The position numbers and the translations under genes were made by a program. A DNA stretch of 64,000 nt, taken from the NCBI GenBank assembly GCA_019925105.1, contig JAHGAU010000019.1, positions 186,001-250,000 on the forward strand, given 5' to 3'. The DNA comes from Niebla homalea (taxonomy: Eukaryota; Ascomycota; Lecanoromycetes; Lecanorales; Ramalinaceae). The notes beneath the pieces were generated by a model that worked only from the letters and a program-made list of their open reading frames with translations, searched no databases and was not told the origin of the DNA. Shown piece by piece: positions 60,881-64,000 of this stretch. Numbering within the stretch: position 1 is the first letter of the stretch; every line of letters begins with the position of its first letter.

Positions 60881-63800
60881 TGTTATGGTAGGAAACAACA
60901 TAGGGGTTAGTGCTTACCTCGTAACCCTAGCGTAACTGGGCTATAGGAATACTTAATACCTGTCCTTCCCACTTTTCCTTTTATTTCTTTAATAATTAAT
61001 TTACTTATTAAATATATTATTTATTAAGGTTATATATATATTTTATATTATTATATTACCTTTAAGCTTTAAGTATATATTTAATTTAATATTTTAATTA
61101 TTATTAACTTTTTTAAAGGGTAATAATCCGAAATACTAAATTATATACGTAATCAAAAAAGGAAAAAACCGTATATTTCCCGTACTTAGGTTATATCCAT
61201 TAATATAATAGATCCTAATACTTTACGCCAGAGAATTCAACCTAAAAAGGAAAATATTATATTTCTTATTTTTTAGATTTAAGAAATCTTTTTTAGGTCC
61301 TTATTTAAATTGGAGTCCGTAATTATTAACGGTAAAGGTTAACGCTAAAGATCCTGATCCGGGTCCGTTACGCCTCCTCCTTATAAGTAAAAACGGGTAT
61401 AATTTAAGTCCGTATTAAATTCTCCTTAAAAATAAGAACGTTAAAGGCAATAATCTAAATCCGTTACGTTTACTCCTTTAAAATAAAACCTTTTTTTTTT
61501 AGAATAAATATTTTTTATAAACGTATATTATAATAAAAAGGAATAAAACCTTTATATTATTATTACGTAAAAGGAAAAAAAGCTGGATAAAATAATTCAT
61601 TAAATTAAACTTTATAAAATAAAGCTTTATAAATAATTTACACGTTTAAACGAATAAATATTAAAGGCTTATTCCGTAGACTCTTAAAGTATACGTAAAT
61701 CACTATTACACCGTATAATATAAGTTGGAACGCTTTATCCGATCATTATTAATCGTAAATCCGTATCGTTAAATACTTATAAATAAATTATAAACGAAGT
61801 TTAAATTAAAAGTCCAAAGAAAAAATCCTATAATTATATTAAGGTCCTTATACTCCCTAAGTATAAAAGTAAAAATATTAAGGAGCTTTAAAAATGGATT
61901 AAAGATACCCTTATAACTTTCTTTTTAAACTCCGATTATAATATAGATTACGTCCGTATTATATAAGCTTTATTTTCTTTAAAAAATAAGATTAAGGGCT
62001 TATAAATATATTATAAACGCGAATTCAAACTTAATTCTACGTTAACTTAAAAAGGATTTATTAAATTTTTAAGTTCCTTAATATTGGACTTTATTAATAA
62101 AAAGATAGAAATTTAACTTTAATATATAAACTTAAAATAAGAAATATAATTAATTTATAATTTTAACGTATAAATAATATTTTTAAAAAATTAATTCTTA
62201 AAGTATATAAAAGAATAATAAGTTATTTATTTATTCTATAAATTTAAAAAGCGATTACGTTATATAATAATATAAGCGTTAAATAAAATTCCCTTTATAT
62301 ATAATAAAATTATTACGTATATAAGTTATTTTGAATTTAATAATATAACCGCTTACTTTTTATAAAGGAAAAATAAGGAAAAAACTATTAAGAATAAGTC
62401 TTTAAGGAAAGAATTTAAACCTTTTATAAGTCGGCCGTTAAATTAAAATTCTTTATAAGGTTAATAAATAGACCTTTCTAATATAACGTATTATTATTAT
62501 TAAGTAAAAAGATATAAGAAATTAAACTATTTATTATTTAAAAAAGAATAGAAAACTATTAGATCCGCTTTATATATAAAAAAAAAGAGCAGTTCAGGAA
62601 ATATTAACCCCGCGATAAAAGCTCCGTTAAAACGCGGAAACTATAATTATTAATCTCGGAAAAAGTTATTATTAATAAAAATTAAATATTCCTTAATAAT
62701 ATTAAGAAAAAGAATATAAAAATCTATTTTAATATAGGGGCAGAAATTAATATAATTAATTAAAACTTTATAATAAAGAAGGATTTATTTTATATTTAAA
62801 ATATAGCCTTATTAAAGCTTATTTAAATAAATAATAATAATATATTCTATTATGGTATTTATTTATTAAAGCTTCGTATACGCGATAATTAAGGATAATT
62901 AAGAATAATAAAGATTATTATATACGTAATAAATAAATAAAGCCCGCCGATAACCTTAAGGATACCAGGTTTAATTAATTTAAGAATTAAACTAAATTTT
63001 AAGGAAAAAAAGGTAACGCTTTAAAATTAATAAATAAACTTTTTAAATCGATAAGTTATATATATTTACGGTAATATTAAAAAAGTAATTACTAATATAT
63101 ACCTTAATAATTATAAACCCGTTATTTAAAAGTTAAATTAACCTAGGAGCGGTTAAAAGCTATACGGGCTATAACTTAACCATAAAGGGACTATTTTTAT
63201 TAACTGAATTATCTGAATATACGGACGTTTTTTTAAAAAAGAAGCCGGTAAGCTCCCCGCGTATATAGGATATAATTACGTAATCGAAACTATTGCCGAA
63301 CCGCTATACGGACCCTTATATAACCTATTTAACACGGAATTAACGGCTTTTTAAGTTTACTTAAATGAAATATTAATAAAGGGGTAAATACGGTATTCTA
63401 TTAATCTTACGGGTTTATTAATCCTCTTTATACTTAAGAAGGATAGGGGTTTATACCTTTACGTAGATTACAGGGGGCTAAATAAGGTAATAATTAAGAA
63501 TCATTATTTTTTACCCTTAATTAATGAAACTTTAAATTAATTCTACGGAATAAAAAGGTTTATAAAGCTTAATCTTAAGGATACTTATTACCGTATACGG
63601 ATTAAAGCGGATAATAAATAAAAGACTATATTCCGGACTTATTATAATTACTTTAAATATATAATTATACCGTTTAAGTTAATAAACGTACCGGTAACTT
63701 TTTAAGCCTATATTAATAAGTCGTTAACCGGTATTATTAATAAATTCTATATTATATACTTAAATAATATTTTAATTTTTTTACGTATTAAAAATAAATA

Positions 63801-64000
63801 TTTAACGTATATAAAATAGGTTTTAAAGCGGCTTTAAAAGTTTAAACTCTTTATAAATCTTAAGAAATATAAGTTTTTTATTATTAAAATAAAATTTTTA
63901 AAATTTATAATATTAATTATAAACGTAATAATAAATAAAAATAGGGTAAATATAATTATATTATAATTTAAGTTTAAGTCTTTTTATAACGTATAAATCT
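60881..64000 (+). mobile_element. Ty3/gypsy element N, plus strand, runs off the window
   Basis: Starts with an LTR-like end (TGTTATGGTAGGAAACAACA); preceding bases GGTAC may be half of a target duplication. Gag, protease and RT follow in gypsy order. The LTR length and primer site are not resolved, and the right part lies outside the window. Confidence 0.85.
61800..64000 (+). pseudogene. Gag-Pol remnant of element N: gag, zinc knuckle region, protease, RT
   Basis: Gag: YKSKNIKELQKWIKD and, after a stop, KGFIKFLSSLILDFINKKIE near 61860-62110. Zinc-knuckle region near 62560-62620 is damaged. Protease: KIYFNIGAEINIIN at 62719-62760, where D(S/T)GAE is usual (Asp to Asn, Thr to Ile). RT: KKDRGLYLYVDYRGLNKVII from 63436, then PFKLINVPVTF, and YLNNILIF at 63754-63777 (usual YLDDILIF). 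Each catalytic Asp change is RIP-type. Frame interrupted by TAA/TAG. Integrase lies beyond the window. Confidence 0.88.

Noticed and set aside
12500..64000. Mitochondrial or plasmid origin because of very high A+T
   Set aside because: LTR elements and LINEs with RIP-type transitions explain the composition; no mitochondrial genes, tRNAs or rRNAs were seen.
1..64000. CRISPR arrays, tRNA or rRNA genes, bacterial-type operons
   Set aside because: No regularly spaced repeats, cloverleaf-like sequences or rRNA segments were noticed; the context is fungal nuclear DNA.

Overview
This window looks like a repeat-rich, heterochromatic block from a filamentous ascomycete (Pezizomycotina). Most of it is extremely AT-rich and almost free of CpA/TpG, while TpA is abundant and the remaining C and G sit mainly in CpG, CC or GG. 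That is the footprint of repeat-induced point mutation (RIP), a fungal process that mutates duplicated DNA. No species is claimed. Ordinary base composition survives only at about 1-2.6 kb and 8.2-12.4 kb, plus small patches at the edges of elements.

Layout. (1) 1-2010: a non-RIPed but frame-broken Ty3/gypsy gag on the minus strand. (2) 2499-8303: a Ty1/copia retrotransposon with two 276-bp LTRs and a 5-bp target duplication (CGGGG). (3) 8.3-12.5 kb: a GC-balanced island. It holds the only intact-looking cellular gene, a minus-strand two-exon gene (10917 to 9401, 482 aa modelled) with a PD-(D/E)xK-like motif set that resembles fungal DUF7924 proteins. The island also has several simple repeats and a second gag fragment. 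(4) 12.7-16.3 kb: two short pol-less LTR elements (1677 and 1525 bp), each with equal-length LTRs and a 5-bp duplication. (5) 17.5-38.4 kb: nested Tad1-like LINEs in both orientations, several delimited by exact 11-13 bp target-site duplications and (ATCA)n tails. (6) 38.4-46.1 kb: a minus-strand Ty3/gypsy element and further retroelement remains, with one solo LTR. (7) 46.1-50.7 kb: a LINE interrupted by a third pol-less LTR element, a solo LTR of the same family and two short LINE fragments. (8) 50.7-59.3 kb: a minus-strand gypsy element split by a full-length LINE. (9) 59.3-64 kb: an unassigned stretch, a LINE 5' fragment, and a plus-strand gypsy element running off the window.

The DNA reads as layers of insertion followed by RIP. 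The copia and LINE elements and the gypsy elements beyond 38 kb carry in-frame stops, Cys-to-Tyr changes in zinc knuckles and Asp-to-Asn changes in catalytic motifs, as expected from C:G to T:A mutation. The most interesting item is the set of three small LTR elements plus solo and partial LTRs. Two of them share their LTR layout, their presumed primer site and a 3' motif, and one carries a remnant ORF with a proline-rich segment and an acidic SDF-repeat tail that I do not recognise. Boundaries called exact were read from duplicated flanks by eye; others are approximate.
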